From contig NC_092873.1 of NCBI RefSeq assembly GCF_028372415.1, positions 354,206,660 to 354,270,659 on the forward strand: DNA of 64,000 nucleotides, in the 5' to 3' direction. The notes under the pieces are model-generated. The model saw only the letters and a list, made by a program, of their open reading frames with translations, was not told where the DNA came from and ran no database searches. The stretch comes from Notamacropus eugenii (lineage: Eukaryota; Chordata; Mammalia; Diprotodontia; Macropodidae). The position numbers and the translations under genes are program-made. Below, piece after piece: positions 55,701 through 64,000 of this stretch (the first letter of the stretch is position 1; every line of letters starts with the position of its first letter).

Positions 55701-58700
55701 TCTCCTCCCAGACATTGGGGCAATGGAGCAGTTCCCTTCCTATCCCTCTGCTGTTCCCAGCTGTGGATGGGGGGGTGGTATTCTCCCTGGGGATGTGCCT
55801 GGTTCTCAGCCCCACCTCTCTCTTCCCTCTTCAGGGATCCTCTTCCTCTTCCTCCTCCTCTCACCATGAGGGCAGTGCCCGGGAGCCCTCTGAGGGGAGC
55901 AGGGATGCCAAAGGGAAAAAGTCTTCCAGCCACAGCCTTAGCCACAAGGGCAAGAAGTTGAGCAGTGGGAAAGGCGTGGCCAGCTTCACCTCTGCCTCCT
56001 CCTCCTCCTCCTCTTCCTCCTCTTCTGGAGGACCCTTCCAGCCCACAGGTGAGTGTGGGAGCACTGGAGCCCAGGCTGGTGTCCAGCCCAACTGTACCTT
56101 TTAAAGAAAAAAGGATGTGAGACCAAGTGTTCTAGTGGCCAAGGAGCCAGTCTTAGAGTCAGGAAGACCTGAGTTCAAATTCTGCCTCTGATACCTCCTG
56201 TGACCCTGTGGAAATCCCTTAACCTTTAGTCAACTAAGCTGTAGAAAAGTGCTGCCCAGCACTGGTGGAGGGAGTTCTCTCATTTGGGAGTTTCCTTTAA
56301 CCAGTACAATCACAGGTTCCATCTCCATCCCAGCTCTGCTGATTTATACAGCATTTTTATGGTTATATTCAAGAATAAAAAAAACACAGACAACCTCTCC
56401 CCTCTCTCTCCCTCAGGGCCCTCCAGCTCCTTTGTCCTCATCAATCCTAGTTCTTCCAAATGATTGGCCACCACCTTAGTCCTTTTCTTCCCCATTTTCT
56501 CCTCTGAGTTTCAACTGTGTCAGCCTGGCCCAACTAGGACATATTTCTGTGTGGCCTCTTCCTCGCTGTTCTGTACCTGTCCCTGTCATCACGCAGGCCA
56601 GCTTCCACACCCCCCTCTCCCTGGACTATAGTAGCTCCAATATAGGTGTCTTGTATTGTGGCCCTGACCTAAGTCTCCTTTATTTGTCTACAGTTTCCTC
56701 CCTCCAAAGCTCCCCAGACTTCTCATCTTTCCCCAAACTGGAGCAGCCTGAAGAGGAGAAGTACCCCAAGACAACACCCCCTGGGCCACCAGCCCCTGTC
56801 TCACCTCCCGCCTCCGAGCCCCCCAAGGCTGATGTCTTTGAGCAGAAGGTGGTATTTTCTGGATTTGGCTCCATCATGCGCTTCTCCACATCTGCTGCAG
56901 GCACAGCTCGGGCCCGGGTGCCATCTCCAGGAGAGTACAAGGCCCCCCATATTCCCGGGGGAGGCGCTGGGCCTGGGAGCCACAAGCGGATGCCCTCACT
57001 GAGTGCTGCCTCAGAGGAGGTGGTAGAGGGCCTGAAGGAGAAGAAACATAAAGGGAGCAAGAAGAATCGACATGGGCCAGGGAGGCCCAAGGGGAGTAGA
57101 AACAAGGAGGGAGTGGGAGGGCCTTTGGCACCGCCCCTCCCTGGGGCCCAGCTGGCTGGCTTCACGGCCACAGCAGCCTCACCCTTCTCAGGGGGTTCAC
57201 TGGTCAGTTCTGGTGTGAACAGTGCGTCTGCTTCCCGGGCCTTTGGACACCAAGCAGCCCTTCCCAGCCTTAGCCTTGAGTCTCCACTGCTTGGGGCAGG
57301 TAGGAATCTTCTGCTGTCTCCCCTGGGAGAGATGGGGGCACTAGCATGGGGTGGGGGGAGGGTGGTCTGCTTGTCTGTAATACAATCTAGTGACAAAAAG
57401 ATACTGAAATTAGGACTGGGGTGGGGGGTCTCAAGTCTGCCCCATCCTTTTTTCTATCCCTCAGTCATACAGGGATTGAACCACAGGGTGACCAGACTCC
57501 CATTATAGGAGATGCGTCCAAGTGGGAGGGACACACTTTGACCTTAGGCTGAAGTGGGATTGCTTGGAGCCAACATGAAGGATAAGATGAGCTTTCTCCT
57601 GTGTCTGACCCCCTTCCCCATAGGGATCTACACCAGTAACAAGGACCCCATCTCGCATGGTGGTGGGGTCCTTCGGGCTGTGTGCAGCACGCCCCTCTCC
57701 TCCAGCCTCTTGGGCCCCACAGGCACCTCATCTCTGCCCCAGCTCAGTCGGTCCCCCTTCGCCAGCACCCTCCCTGCCTCCTCTGCCTCCATCTCCACCA
57801 CCCAGGTAAGACAGGTGCTATATTCTGTCAAGCCCTCTAAAGTCATCCAACTCCAAAAGATCTATACCCCTGTGATGTCCATGGCCCCTGGGAAACCAGC
57901 CCCTGACCCTTCCCTCTCTCCCCGGGACCACAAATTATCCTTTTTGGTGAATCCTGGAAAACTCTGCCTTTCTCCCCTCAGGTATTTTCTTTGGCTGGCT
58001 CCACCTTCAGCCTTCCTTCTTCCCACATCTTTGGTACCCCCATGGGCTCTGTGAACTCGCTACTCCCCCAGGCAGAGAACAGCAGAACAGGTATGTGGAT
58101 GGGTGGGCAGGCAGGACCCTTCCCCCGCCAACAACTCAGCGGGCATGGCTGGGCGGTGAAAGCGTAATCGCCCTGGCTGTTTCTGCTGCGCCCCGAGGTT
58201 CGGTTCGCGGAGCGCTCTCCTCGCAGTGCCCCGGGGAGTGATTGTACACTTTACTCGGAAACTGAGGCTTAGAGAAATTGAGTGCTTTGCTCGGGGAGGG
58301 AGAAGTGAATCAGGATCCGCACCTCGGCTTTCTGGCCGCGCCCTACGAGGCTCGGTTACCCCGCGGAGCCCACGTGGCCCCGCTCCGCGCCCCCCGCCCC
58401 ATTCAGGCAGGGAACAAATGGTCTCCGGCTTTCCCGGCTGCAGCTCCGCCTCTGGCCCCGTAGGGGGAGCCCCGGCCCGGGAGTGGCCGGTATCCGATTG
58501 GCGGAGAGACACCACCTGTCCCCCCGGGGGGCGGGGCTTTCCCACCTGGGTCCATCCCAAGGCCCGAGCCCACTTCCTGCTGGAAACAAGTCTCGGAGGC
58601 CCCGTCAGTGACTCGTTAGGAACTAGTCGGGGGCGCATCTGAGGGCATGTCTCCGGCTCGGGAAGAGCCGGGTTGGGGGAGAGCCGGGGTGCGTGCCCGC

Positions 58701-61700
58701 GGGGGCGGCCTCGGCGCCGGGCTGAGCCCCCCGCTTCTTTCCTAGAGCCCAGCCTGGAGGACTGCGGCTTCGGCTGCCGGGGCACCTCTCCGCAGGAGAG
58801 CCTGTCATCCATGTGAGTCGGGGAGGGGGCCCGGGCGCGGGCCGGGGGCCGGGGGCCCAGGGAGAGGCCCGGCACCAGCGCCTTGTCTGTGCCCCCGCAG
58901 GTCCCCCATCAGCAGCCTCCCCGCGCTCTTCGACCAGGCCGCCCCCGCCGCCCCCTGCGCCGGCGGCCAGCTGGATCCCGCGGCCCAGGGCACAGCCAAC
59001 ATGGAGCAGCTGCTGGAGAAACAGGGCAACGGCGAGGCCGGAGTCAATAGTGAGGGGGCCTCACCCTGGGGACGGGAGGGCAGAGGGACCATGCCCCTCC
59101 CCGGGCCCTCCCCACCCCAGCTCCCTCGAGGCGAGGCCGCTCCCTGATCTCTCTCCCCCCCTCCAGTTGTGGAAATGCTGAAAGCCCTGCACTCACTGCA
59201 GAAGGAGAACCAGAGACTGCAGGAACAGATCATGAGCCTAACAGCAAAGAAGGAGCGGCTCCAGATCCTCAACGTGCAGCTCTCAGTGCCCTTCCCTGTG
59301 GTACCTGCTGGGGTGCCTACTGCCAATGGGCCCACCCCCCAGGGTCCCTACTGCCTGCCACCCAACGGTGAGCCCAGAACCCAGGGCCCTCCCAGGCCCC
59401 GTGGTAGAGATGGTCTGGTAAGGGAAAGCCGGCAGTGGCCCGCTCTGGATGCTCACTGTCCCTTCTCACTTATCTCCTCAGCTGGTAGCAGTGACTCTTT
59501 AAGCACCAGCAAAAGCCCTCCCGGCAAGAACAGCTTTGGCCTGGAGAATTCCCTCTCCATGTCTTCCGAGGTATGGGTGGGGAAGGCCTCGGGCAGAAGG
59601 GGACTCACTCTAGGCAGCTCCCCTGGCATGGGGAGGGGTGCCAGGTAGCATTCTTGCTTCTGATGCCCAGTACCCTTTCAGGGACCCCTGGGTGGTGCCC
59701 ACATTCAACTTGGCCTCCATCACTGGATAGCCTGCCAGTTTGGCCCAGGTTCTCGCCTCCCCTTCCCCTATCCTGGGGGAGGCAGCTGGCTTGATGGAGC
59801 CAGTCAGTGGTAGTGGAGCATTCTTGAAGGCTGAAGCTGTTGCTTGGGAAGGAAACAAGTGGCAGTAGGGGATGCCAGCCTTGGCTCAGTGCTGATCCAC
59901 TTTGCTCTGGCTCTGACCTCGACCTCTCCTCCTCCAGGACCCTCACTCTGGGTGCCCAAGCCGAAGCAGCTCCTCACTGTCCTTCCACAGCACGCCTCCA
60001 CCCTTGCCCCTCCTGCAGCAGAGTCCAGCTACCCTGCCCCTGGCCCTGCCTGGCCCTCCAGCCCCTCAGCAGCCACAGTCACAAAATGGGCTGGGCCGGG
60101 GAGCTGGAGCAGTTGGCTTAGGGACAGTGTCCATGGCTGATGGGCTTCTCGGAGGTCTGGCAGGGGGAGGGACACTGCCCCTCAATGGACTTTTAGGCGG
60201 GCTTAATGGGGCTGTGGCCCCCCCAACACCCACCGGCCTAAACCAGGGCAGCGGAACACCAACAATGCAACTACCAGGGGGTCTCAGCAGGTGAGAGGGA
60301 GGGAAACCCAGCTTTAGGTAGCTAGTCTAAAGAGAATGAGAGAACATGTCTAAACCACATAGGACCCTCTCCACACCCATCCTAGAGATGTGTTCTCTAC
60401 ACAATTCAAAGAGATAGCCTCTTCCATCTCACAAGCACTTCCACCATTAGAGATTTTTGCCACCCTCCTTCTCCTCTTCCACTTCAGTCTGTTAAGTGTT
60501 TCCTCAGCACTGTCTGAGCACTCCCTGTTTCCTGCTTCCTTCCCTGGTCCTGGAAGGGGGAGATGACCCTAAACCCATCTCTTGACATAACTTATATGGT
60601 TCCCTCCGGAGGAGAGGCCAGAGGCCTCCCATCCCTCCCCCTTAATGACCTCCTCAGTTTCTGGTCCCGAGGGAGCCCCTCATTTCCTTGGGCAGGGAGG
60701 GAGTGTGCCCTGATCTCTCTTTCTTCCCCCCTGCTCCCCATTGCCCCCTTGGCTGGCAGCCTGACGGAACAGCAAAGACACTTCCTCCAGCAGCAAGAAC
60801 AGCAGCTCCAGCAACTCCAGCAGCTTCTGACCTCGCCCCAGCTGACCCCGGTAACTCAAGCTCAGTCACCCCTCAACCCTGTGAGCACTCCCAGGGCCCA
60901 CCCCGACTTCCACAGAGATTTGTAGGGAATCATCCAAATACCTCAGGGACTCCCTTTCTGTCCCTCTCCCCTTTCAGTCATGGTATTGCCTGGCAGTGCC
61001 CACAGCAGGCAGAACTCCTGCACTGAGGCCAGTGTGGAAAGGGTGCTGATGACTTGGCTGTAAGAGGACTTGAGTTCAAATCCTGGCTCTTCTCCTTTCT
61101 AGCTGTATGACCTTGGGTGTATCAATTCCCTTCTCTAGCCTCATTTTCTTTCACTGTAAAATGAGAGAGGGATTCATCCAATGACCTCACATGTCCTTTC
61201 CAGCTCTGGATCCATGATCCTGTGACTTTTCAGGTCCTCCCACAATTCTTGATCCTTAGCTTGTAATTGCTGGGCATAAGAATGGGGAAGGGGAGGAAAG
61301 TTCAAGAACCAGCCTAGCCCCACCTACCCTGTCCCTTCCCACTCTAGGACCACCAGACTGTGGTGTACCAAATGATCCAGCAGATCCAGCAGAAGCGGGA
61401 GCTACAGCGGCTGCAGATGTCTGGAGGCTCCCAGCTCCCCATGGCCAGCCTGCTGGCAGGCGGCACAGCCTCTCTGCTGCCCTCGGGCACCCCTGGTCTC
61501 CTGCCCTCAGCAGCTGCCCCACCGCTGCTGCCCGCGGGCTCCTTGGTGGCTCCGGCACTGGGCACTGGCACCACCCTCATGGCGGCAGCGGCAGGCGGGC
61601 CCCCTGTCCTCACCGCCCAGACCAACCCTTTCCTCAGCCTCCCTGGGGCGGACAACAGCGGGCAGAAAGGAGGGGTGGGTACCGTGCCCTCTGGGGTCTC

Positions 61701-62128
61701 CTCTCACCCTTTTCCCCCTGGCACTCTGGAGGGTCGAGTTGTAGCCACAGCAGAAGGAAGCAGGAAGAAAAAGCCAGCAGGGTAGAGAAGTGCCAGCCCA
61801 GTGGTCACCTGTCTAGGCCTGGCCCAGGTGGGCTCAGAGGTTGGAGCTTCTCCTCCCTCTTTTCACAGCTCACATTTGGGGTCACAGTTTCCCTTGCTCC
61901 TGCTCCAGAGGAGATCTTGGGCAATTCTCTGTGGAATCACAGATCAGCCCAGCTTTCTCTAACTAGAGGCTGGGTGGTTAAAGGGTATCAAAGGGACTGT
62001 GGCAGGAAAGGGGACCAGGGTGCACGAGGAGGTGGATGTCACCTCCTGCTAACGCCCCAGTCTTGTCTCCTCTCCTCTCCTTCCAGAGCGGTGACAAAGG
62101 ATCCTCATGCAACCAGGAAAAAGGCTAA
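46752..62128 (+). CDS. MLLT6: MLLT6 (AF17), PHD-finger leucine-zipper chromatin protein, 20 coding exons
   Basis: Exons: 46752-46860, 48369-48448, 49103-49157, 49447-49556, 50549-50652, 51273-51366, 51942-52073, 53070-53168, 55835-56048, 56694-57299, 57624-57805, 57982-58090, 58746-58812, 58901-59049, 59167-59367, 59482-59570, 59938-60290, 60760-60850, 61348-61674, 62087-62128. All introns are GT-AG, every junction keeps phase, and the sum is 3,213 nt (1,070 aa; human about 1,093). The protein follows human AF17 throughout: MKEMVGGCCVCSDERGWAEN at the start, CNQEKG-stop at the end. Order: PHD, zinc knuckle, extended PHD (residues 5-181); basic and Ser-rich part (185-332); AT-hook GPGRPKGSRNK (about 459-470); Ser/Pro/Gly-rich middle; leucine zipper (705-742); Gln-rich segment (920-940). 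AF17 is the AF10 paralogue. It binds DOT1L through the zipper region, affects H3K79 methylation, and is a KMT2A fusion partner in leukaemia. Weak donors are GTACCA after exon 8 and GTAACT after exon 18. Exon limits rest on splice rules and remembered human protein, not on transcripts. Confidence 0.95.
48030..48115. repeat. GT-rich short repeat in MLLT6 intron 1
   Basis: 'ttgtgtggttgtgtgattg' and 'gtagttgtgtggttgtc' variants over about 85 bp. Confidence 0.8.
48625..48950. repeat. Degenerate GACACTGAG minisatellite in MLLT6 intron 2
   Basis: Recurrent 'ctgacactgagc', 'ctgacattaagc', 'ctgacactcagtc', 'cacattgagccc', 'ctgacattgactgag', 'agacactgagtccc' and 'ttgacactgaac' at roughly 20-30 bp spacing. 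About ten decayed units. Confidence 0.8.
49905..50530. mobile_element. Two MIR SINEs in MLLT6 intron 4
   Basis: A forward MIR at 49,905-50,105 ('gaccttgggccagtcatt', 'ctttataaatctcaagg') and a reverse one at 50,310-50,525 ('attagattctcacacaatc', 'tttacaaatgaggaaac'). The second ends about 20 bp before exon 5. Confidence 0.7.
50800..51660 (+). mobile_element. MIR fragments in MLLT6 introns 5 and 6
   Basis: 50,800-50,930 ('gggcaaatcacttcac', 'ctggcctcagtttcc') and 51,480-51,665 ('gaaagagcactggatt', 'gcctcagtttccttctc', 'ccttccagctctaaattc'). Exon 6 (51,273-51,366) lies between them. Confidence 0.65.
52230..53760. mobile_element. MIR fragments in MLLT6 introns 7 and 8
   Basis: 52,230-52,400 forward ('gaccttgggcaaatcac', 'cctcatctgtgaaataaag'), 53,335-53,485 forward ('actagctgggtggccttg', 'gcctgtaaaatgaaag') and 53,645-53,760 reverse ('catcttagagaacacc', 'gaaactgaggcccagag'). 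Also a 16-bp tandem pair 'caagttgatgtgctc' at 52,414-52,443. Confidence 0.65.
53761..55139. other. MLLT6 intron 8, unique part
   Basis: No repeat recognised apart from a TG/CA-rich patch at about 54,695-54,790. The overlapping ORFs lack support. The source block of the upstream duplication begins near 55,140. Confidence 0.45.
55140..56230 (+). repeat. MLLT6: Parental block of the duplicated MLLT6 exon 9 region
   Basis: Includes intron 8 sequence, a SINE at 55,470-55,620, exon 9 and the start of intron 9. It matches 28,880-30,250. Exon 9 here encodes a Ser run, HHEGSAREPSEGSRDAKGKK, SSSHSLSHKGKKLSSGKG, a second Ser run and GGPFQPT, in line with human AF17, so this is the functional original. 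Confidence 0.9.
57060..57110 (+). other. MLLT6: AT-hook in MLLT6 exon 10
   Basis: Encodes KNRHGPGRPKGSRNKEG. The GRPKG core with basic neighbours is a canonical AT-hook, which contacts the minor groove of AT-rich DNA. It sits near residue 461. Confidence 0.85.
58130..59050. promoter_or_regulatory. MLLT6: Intragenic CpG island over MLLT6 intron 12 to exon 14
   Basis: CpG density rises sharply after 58,130 ('gtaatcgccctgg', 'gttcggttcgcggagcgc') and stays high through exons 13 and 14, unlike the neighbouring exons. An internal promoter for a shorter product with the zipper and Gln-rich parts, or simply a GC-rich exon cluster, are both possible. A loose CTCF-like 'cgtagggggagc' lies near 58,459. 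Confidence 0.55.
59170..59285 (+). other. MLLT6: MLLT6 leucine zipper / DOT1L-binding region (exon 15)
   Basis: Encodes VEMLKALHSLQKENQRLQEQ then IMSLTAKKERLQILNVQL, residues 705-742, with heptad-spaced leucines. In AF10 and AF17 this octapeptide-motif/leucine-zipper part binds DOT1L and is retained in KMT2A fusions. Confidence 0.88.
60291..60759. other. MLLT6 intron 17
   Basis: Unique sequence, no feature. The frame of exon 18 is open upstream but has a normal acceptor at 60,758-60,759. Confidence 0.5.
60764..60850 (+). other. MLLT6: MLLT6 Gln/Leu-rich segment (exon 18)
   Basis: Encodes LTEQQRHFLQQQEQQLQQLQ then QLLTSPQLTP, a probable short coiled coil conserved with human AF17. Exon 19 continues with DHQTVVYQMIQQIQQKRELQ. 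Confidence 0.85.
61025..61235 (+). mobile_element. MIR SINE in MLLT6 intron 18
   Basis: 'gacttgagttcaaatcc', 'ctagctgtatgaccttgg', 'cctttccagctctggatcc'. Confidence 0.75.
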
Positions 62129-64000
62129 ACCAACCCCCTACCCCTCCCTGCCCCAGGGGGGCTTCAGGGGAAGCCCGGCCCCAGAGGGGGCCCAGCCGCG
62201 AGCAGGCGCCTGTGCTCAGACACTGGAAAGCCCTGGCATAAAGGAGGTGGAAACGGGTCTCACCCATCCCATGCTGAGATCCTGCCACCAGCCTGGCCAA
62301 AGGACTAAGCAGGGTTTTTATCAGGGGGGGAGCCCAGAGAGAGATGAGGCAGAGAGATGAGTCTGTCGCTCCTCCCTCAGTCAGGAGGTTCAGCTCCAAC
62401 TTATTCGTATCCTTTGCAATTTAATATTTTGAGGCCAGCCCCTCTTCTTCTCTCCTCCCTATCACCTGTCTCCATCCCTCCACATCCCACTTACCCCTTG
62501 GCTAGGGATCTAGAAGGAGAGGATAGTCACCTCTGACCCCTGCTAAGGAAAATGCCATACCTACCCCTGGGATGGCACAGGGAATGGAATGATGGAGTGG
62601 TTGCCTGGTGAGAATTAAGGTGGGCAGGTGGGAATAATGACTGTGTTGTTTCCAGCAAACACAATAGGATGGCACTTGAGTGGTTTTTGTAGTTGTGGTG
62701 ATAATGGGGGTTAAATGCTGCCTCCCCTCCCACCCCCATCTATCTGGCCTCCAGCCTGAAGAAGGCTGAAACTCTGTTAGTGGCAGGGGATCCCCAGCCC
62801 CCAGCGCCACTGTTTCTAGGCACCATAGGGGAAGGGAGGTGAGCTTGGGGTTTTCCATCTTAATAACGTCAAACGTAGCCCAGCTCACTCCCTTCCACCC
62901 AGCCACACCTACTGGGAGGTTCCTCCTGGGGGGGCTGGATGGAAGGGGTTTTGTGTGTGGCCTGGCCCCATCTATCCATCCCACCCACCCCACACTTCTT
63001 TGCACTATTAGAACCTATCAGTGGGGGGTGTGCTGTGACAGTGCTGGAGGGCTGGGTCTGTGAGTGAGTATCTGTGTGTATGTGTGTGTTTGGGTGTGTG
63101 CATCACTGGACCCTAGGTAGATGGGGTGAGAGGAGAATGGGCACTGGAGGAGGGTGGGGAGAATCAGGCAATGGAGAAAGTGCATGGTAAAGAGGGGAGA
63201 ATTTTCTGTTTCTGGTCAGTTAAGACAGCAGTTAGAGACCTTGGCTCCTAGGCCACATCTCCCTCTAGCCAGTCTTGACACTTTGGGGGCAAGTGAGATG
63301 TTAATAATCAAAAAAACCACTCCAATTTGGAAAGTGACAAGAGGCTAGAGTCTTCAAATCAGGGTAACTGCTGTCTTTCTCTTTCACCTCAGCCCTTCCC
63401 TCAAGGTGTTCACCCCAGAGCATCTTCCCCTGTCCCCTTCCCTTGTGTGCTCGCTCTCTGTCTCTCGCTCTCTGTCTCTCTCTCCCCCTCTCTCTCCCCC
63501 TCTCTCTCCCTCTCTCCCACACACACACATATATACTAGCGCATAAACACATTAGCACATACATATACACATACATGCACATAGCTGAGGTGGGAGGCCA
63601 GGGTCAGCTACAATCCGCTCATTCTGTCTAACTCATCCTAGCCTCTTTGCCCTCTCCGTAGGCTTAGGGGACCCCCCCAGGAATCAGGGCTGGGGGAGGG
63701 AAACAAACTGCCCCCTTCCTTCCCTGCACTAACAAACCTGCCCTCCCCTTAGGAGGAAGCTAATAGTAACCAGCTACCCCTCTACCTACCAGCTATTCCT
63801 CTTGGGTGGGTGGCCAGGAGGCTCTCCCCCTCCCAGAAAACCAAGGACAGGATGAATTTGAGGGTATTTTGTGGGGGAGATGGAAATTAGAGATGTATGT
63901 TTTAGTTGCACTGGGGTGGAGGGGTGTAGATCATGGGGGTGGCATTAGGAAGGGGAGAGAGTCAGGGAGAGAGCCTTTCACACCCATCCTGATATGTGTG
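62129..64000 (+). other. MLLT6: MLLT6 3' UTR (inferred, runs off the window)
   Basis: Mostly repeat-free unique sequence after the stop. I found no AATAAA or ATTAAA on the plus strand up to 64,000, so the 3' end probably lies beyond the window, fitting the long 3' UTR of mammalian MLLT6. It carries TG-rich (63,070-63,100) and CT/CA microsatellites. Confidence 0.6.
63468..63536. repeat. (CT)n-(CA)n compound microsatellite in the MLLT6 3' UTR
   Basis: 'tctctctccccctctctc' type text followed by 'cacacacacacatatata'. Confidence 0.92.

Noticed and set aside
56680-57396. 238-codon minus-strand frame opposite MLLT6 exon 10
   Set aside because: Mirror of the exon 10 coding frame.
58060-58875. 271-codon minus-strand frame opposite MLLT6 intron 12 and exon 13
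   Set aside because: GC-rich antisense frame crossing intron and exon boundaries of a well-supported gene. No domain.
1-64000. CRISPR arrays, bacterial operons, phage or plasmid features
   Set aside because: None present. The spaced repeats are microsatellites, minisatellites or SINEs in a vertebrate genome.

Overview
The window is mammalian nuclear DNA, almost certainly from a marsupial. It carries one complete single-exon gene, one complete multi-exon gene, and a repeat load typical of marsupials: MIR and L2 fossils, tRNA-derived marsupial SINEs (the family ending in a 'caaaccactccag...aagaaaaccccaaatgg' body), LINE-1 3' ends of the marsupial type, and small non-autonomous hAT-like DNA transposons. 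I saw no bacterial, plasmid, CRISPR or clearly retroviral features. The species cannot be fixed from this sequence alone.

Layout. Positions 1-17,000 are intergenic: old repeats, microsatellites, a 1.7-kb purine-rich tract (11,460-13,140) and two CTCF-core motifs. EPOP lies on the minus strand (CDS 18,082-19,314, 410 codons), with a 3' UTR reaching a poly(A) signal near 17,053 and a CpG-island promoter at about 19,315-19,960. Positions 20,000-46,000 are the intergenic gap between EPOP and MLLT6. They are packed with SINEs, a young-looking 5'-truncated LINE-1 with exact target-site duplications (37,991-38,876), a duplicated and decayed copy of one MLLT6 exon with its flanks (28,880-30,250), and a separate CpG island (41,430-42,260) with no assigned gene. 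MLLT6 (AF17) lies on the plus strand. I placed 20 coding exons between 46,752 and 62,128 by splice sites, reading phase and similarity to remembered human AF17; they give 1,070 codons plus a stop. The rest, to 64,000, is its 3' UTR or flank, with no poly(A) signal seen.

The order EPOP(-) then MLLT6(+) matches human 17q12 (SRCIN1-EPOP-MLLT6-CISD3-PCGF2), so this is conserved synteny. Both genes encode chromatin regulators. EPOP bridges PRC2 and Elongin B/C. MLLT6 is a PHD-finger, leucine-zipper partner of the H3K79 methyltransferase DOT1L. They are transcribed divergently, about 27 kb apart.

The most notable finding is the upstream partial duplication of MLLT6 exon 9. It keeps the acceptor and an open frame, has lost the donor, and later took in a SINE that the parent lacks. 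Also worth a look are the orphan CpG island with three octamer-like motifs spaced 10-11 bp apart, a three-codon uORF whose stop overlaps the MLLT6 start, and an intragenic CpG island around exons 13-14.
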